From Larix sibirica (taxonomy: Eukaryota > Streptophyta > Pinopsida > Pinales > Pinaceae): a stretch of 10,195 nucleotides of DNA. Under the pieces are notes generated by a model that ran no database searches, was not told where the DNA came from, and saw nothing but the letters and a program-made list of their open reading frames with translations. The stretch is from NCBI GenBank assembly GCA_004151065.3, contig NWUY0300018790.1, positions 31,032-41,226 on the forward strand, given 5' to 3'. Shown here piece by piece: positions 7,922-10,195 of this stretch. The number at the start of each line of letters is the position of its first letter. Positions within the stretch are counted from its first letter, which is position 1. The position numbers and the translations under genes are program-made.

Positions 7922-8678
7922 TGTTACTTTTGGGGTTAGTCCAAAAGTGTTTTCACCTAGATAGGAGAGTGCCAGGTCTCCTAGTCCCTCGGTGATGCTT
8001 GGTGGACATATGGATGGTTTAATTTGAGTGAATGATTTCCCTTGGATATATTTTTAGTATAACATGCTTACCTAGGAGGTTGTTATCTTGTGCATGATGA
8101 CTAACCCGTTGGGTGCACACATTGGGGGAGTCAATTTATTAATTAGGAGAGGTACCTACCAAGGAGGGTGAACAGTAGGCACTTGTAGGAGGGGAATTAT
8201 TTCTAAGAGCATGGAACAATGTAGCATACAACTTAGAGGTTGGATACTTGAGGGCACTTTGGTTGAGGAGCATACTTCATGGAGTTTGATTATGGACCCA
8301 TACACATTTGTTGAGGAGAAGCATTGGAGAAAATAGATACTATGACACATATGTTGATGAGTGTTGGGAACATGAGGACAATTGAAGCAGTTATAGGAAG
8401 AGCACCTTGCATGCTGACACTTGGGGAATGAACCACCATATAAAAGGTAGCATTGGGATAACATCTTGTTAGATAGTGCACCATCTTCGAGGAGGGGTAT
8501 TGGGCCCAAAGGGTCATCATGCTTGTATGATGCATCACCTTAGGGTTGGTAAAAAAGCTAGTGTGACACTTCTCATCCTTGTATTATGGAGTGCTCCATG
8601 TGGGTTTCCTTATTTACTTAGGTCTAGGGTTACTTGTGTGGGTCTAGTCCTTGCTTTATGTTAACCTCCCTCACCTAT

Positions 8679-8688
8679 TATATATAAA
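8679..8688 (+). promoter_or_regulatory. TATA box of A's 3' LTR
   Basis: TATATATAAA followed by GGG lies 758 bp into the 3' LTR. It is the best preserved of three homologous boxes (compare 4797-4803 and minus-strand 3890-3881). Being in the 3' LTR, it could drive read-out into the flanking LTR B. The R region should begin some tens of bases downstream, near the CATCACTCATTATTAG stretch. Confidence 0.6.
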
Positions 8689-8778
8689 GGGATATAGATC
8701 CTTTTTCATCACTCATTATTAGTGTACTCACTACTTTATCTTTGTAATTATCTTCAAGAAATATTTTAGGGATCAATA

Positions 8779-8804
8779 CCTAGGATATGTGATATAAACC
8801 CTAG
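8779..8804 (+). repeat. CCTAGG...AAACCCTAG inverted module in U5 of A's 3' LTR
   Basis: CCTAGGATATG and ATAAACCCTAG are near inverted repeats with a short loop, homologous to 4895-4920. A further example is at 9062-9086, where CCAGGGTTT pairs with AAACCCC across GTGGGATGT. Confidence 0.6.
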
Positions 8805-9704
8805 AGGAGACATGAAGATGAATGCTAGAATTATGGATGAGCTTGGGTTCTAGAACTTGTGTGATGTAAGAAAAGAAGACCCAATTTTTTTTATGTAAAA
8901 TCTAAAGAAATCACATGGGGCATTAGAAAAGCATAGGATTCTTGGAGTTTGGTGTGAAGTTTAACTTAAATAACAATTGGAACTTGTGTTTATGTTCTTT
9001 TGATATTCCATTGTAACATTGTCTAGAGGTCTCGGTGCTTATGTGATGTAAGAAATAAGATCCAGGGTTTGTGGGATGTAAACCCCATGATGGATGAGAA
9101 GTTGAAAGAGTTCATTATATTGTTATATCTTGAGGATGAATTAGTCTTGAATATTTGTACTTGTCTTAGTGCAAGGGAGGAAGGTGTTAGGGTTTGTAAG
9201 AGACAAAACTAAAGAAGACTTGAAGTGCTAGGGTTAATGTCCTTGTGTGAGGACCTAGGGCTTGTGGCAAATGAATCATAGAGGAGTCTTGGAACATTTT
9301 TTTTTATGGAGCTTGTGTGGGGAAATCTTGGATAAATATCAAGGGTGGATTTGGAGGTGTTGATGCTATCTTTTTGATGAGCCTATGGAGTGGTTAGGAG
9401 GAGGTTTATATGATTCCTTTGTAGGTTATTTTTGATGGTTAGGGTTTTCTATTGTTGGTGGATATCCCATCTAGGTTTTGGATGCATTAGAGAGTCCTAG
9501 CTTGTTATAATCTTGAAGGACATCTTGTACCAAATTGTCATAAGTTGTTGGTATGCACCTGTAATTTCATTCTTATGTATATATGAAGTGTACTTTGTTG
9601 TCCAAATTGTGTGTACTTGTAGATTTGATTTCCATCATATGTTCTCATAGTGAATGAGTAGTTTATAATACTAGTTATGTATGATGATTTAACATAACAA
9701 TGAA

Positions 9705-10195
9705 TGTTGGAGTCTAATCCTCGATGTGAGGAATATTAATGTGCAAGGGAGACCAATGGTCACCCGGGAGTCCAAGAGTCCACTTGGGAATATGAAACCC
9801 AAGGGACATTTCTCATTATATATATATATGTACATTTGGTTAATGAGAAATATACATATATATACAATGCCATACAATAGGAGTAGTCTATATAGATAGG
9901 TATATAAGACGATATATAACGGATACCAAATGTCATACAATAGCCATGATAGATAACATAATGGATAGTAGTCTAGGTCTAGGTAGTTGGATGTGTAATA
10001 GATAGTTGAACAAGTAGTCTAGGTCTATATTGGAGCAGGTATGCTTGTGGGTTGCATCTCAAGTTGTAGGAACTCAAGAGTGTGTTCTCTGCAATCCAGT
10101 GTTCTTGATAGGGGAGAATGAAGACCACCAGTAACAAGTGAGCGAGTGCAAGCGAGCCGGAACAAGCAAGGTTGTGAAGAGCTATGCTCGACTGA
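9705..10195 (+). mobile_element. Start of a further LTR element (B), cut by the window edge
   Basis: The sequence TGTTGGAGTCTAATCC at 9705 is a typical start of a plant LTR, and composition changes sharply from the LTR of A. It has AT-rich stretches (9815-9864), direct repeats of TAGTCTAGGTCT (9969-9980 and 10015-10026) and of CATACAATAG (9871-9880 and 9934-9943), and a more GC-rich right end. No second copy, LTR end or primer binding site is seen before the window stops, so the type and strand are tentative. It begins 5 bp after element A ends. The 83-codon antisense open stretch at 9940-9689 crosses the A/B junction and is not a gene. Confidence 0.6.
9809..9850. repeat. Perfect 10-bp inverted repeat around a TA-rich loop in LTR B
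   Basis: TTTCTCATTA (9809-9818) and TAATGAGAAA (9841-9850) are exact reverse complements separated by 22 bp containing TATATATATATG. Another AT run (9851-9864) follows. It lies about 105 bp into the putative LTR, where a promoter is possible, but the TATA content alone does not identify a start site. Confidence 0.8.

Larger units (their letters stand above)
915..9699 (+). mobile_element. LTR retrotransposon A, nested and apparently non-autonomous
   Basis: The element is defined by two direct long terminal repeats: 915-5821 (interrupted) and 7922-9699. Both begin TGTTA..CTTTTGGGG and end CATAACA. Removing the inserted solo LTR and one target copy leaves LTRs of 1788 and 1778 bp around a 2100-bp interior, so the original element was about 5.7 kb. 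The left end cuts a LINE endonuclease reading frame at 914/915, which fixes the insertion point. The 5-bp flanks are ATAAT (910-914) and ATGAA (9700-9704), matching only 3 of 5, so the target duplication has eroded or the right flank was rearranged. LTR-to-LTR divergence is substantial: about 16 differences by eye over the ~114 bp at 1397-1510 against 8400-8512, and more elsewhere. The insertion is therefore old. No gag or pol is recognised. Superfamily (Copia or Gypsy) cannot be told. Confidence 0.88.
7922..9699 (+). repeat. 3' LTR of element A (1778 bp, uninterrupted)
   Basis: This LTR starts TGTTACTTTTGGGG and ends GATTTAACATAACA. It matches the split 5' LTR along its whole length and serves as the empty-site reference for the insertion of C. 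Layout: U3 7922 to about 8705 with a dyad at 8104-8114 and TATA box at 8679-8688; R-U5 from there to 9699 with CCTAGGGTTT/AAACCCTAG modules at 8779-8804, 9062-9086 and about 9190-9260. A 117-codon antisense open stretch (8509-8156) lies in U3; the equivalent stretches in the other two U3 copies do not encode a similar peptide, so I do not call it a gene. Confidence 0.9.

Noticed and set aside
8156-8509. Antisense 117-codon open frame in U3 of A's 3' LTR
   Set aside because: The homologous antisense stretches in A's 5' LTR (1386-1153) and in C (plus 3851-4153) do not encode a similar peptide, and no known domain is visible. Chance open frame.
9689-9940. 83-codon antisense open frame rich in Y, I and L at the right side
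   Set aside because: It spans the junction of element A and LTR B and is made largely of AT-repeat sequence.
1-10195. A new multi-gene biological system
   Set aside because: No gene cluster, intact enzyme, RNA gene or prokaryote-type defence feature is present. Everything readable is retrotransposon-derived DNA.

Overview
The window looks like intergenic DNA from a plant nuclear genome, most likely a seed plant with a large genome (a gymnosperm would fit). It is AT-rich. I find no intact protein-coding gene, tRNA, rRNA or CRISPR array. The longest open frame I can account for is only about 117 codons and lies antisense inside a retrotransposon LTR. Nearly every base can be assigned to layered, decayed retrotransposons. 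The organism call is an inference from repeat style, not from a marker gene.

Layer 1 (1-914, minus strand) is the remnant of an L1-type LINE. An endonuclease domain reads in a single frame from 914 to about 500, with four stop codons and no frameshift. The left part (1-509) probably continues the LINE but is too decayed to prove.

Layer 2 (915-9699, plus strand) is an LTR retrotransposon, called element A here. Its 5' LTR (915-1520 plus 4640-5821, 1788 bp once the insertion is removed) and 3' LTR (7922-9699, 1778 bp) start TGTTA and end TAACA. They flank a 2.1 kb interior (5822-7921) in which I recognise no gag or pol. A therefore looks like a non-autonomous element of the LARD type, or a very eroded one.

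Layer 3 (1521-4634, minus strand) is a 3114-bp solo LTR, called C, inserted in reverse orientation into A's 5' LTR. It is bounded by TG...CA and a CATGT/CATGC target duplication. Its first ~750 bp (U3 and TATA box) are homologous to A's U3. Its R-U5 part is unrelated or greatly expanded and carries three ~0.5 kb tandem units, each ending in a dinucleotide microsatellite.

Layer 4 (9705 to the right edge) begins with TGTTGGAG only 5 bp after A ends. It looks like the start of another LTR, called B, which runs out of the window.

No genes work together here. The functional content is three homologous retrotransposon promoters: A's two face right and C's faces left. The order of events inferred from nesting and divergence is: LINE, then A, then C inside A and a recent duplication of the ~0.5 kb units. 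The place of B in this order is unresolved. I saw no sign of a new enzymatic or defence system; the most notable item is the modular LTR pair A/C.
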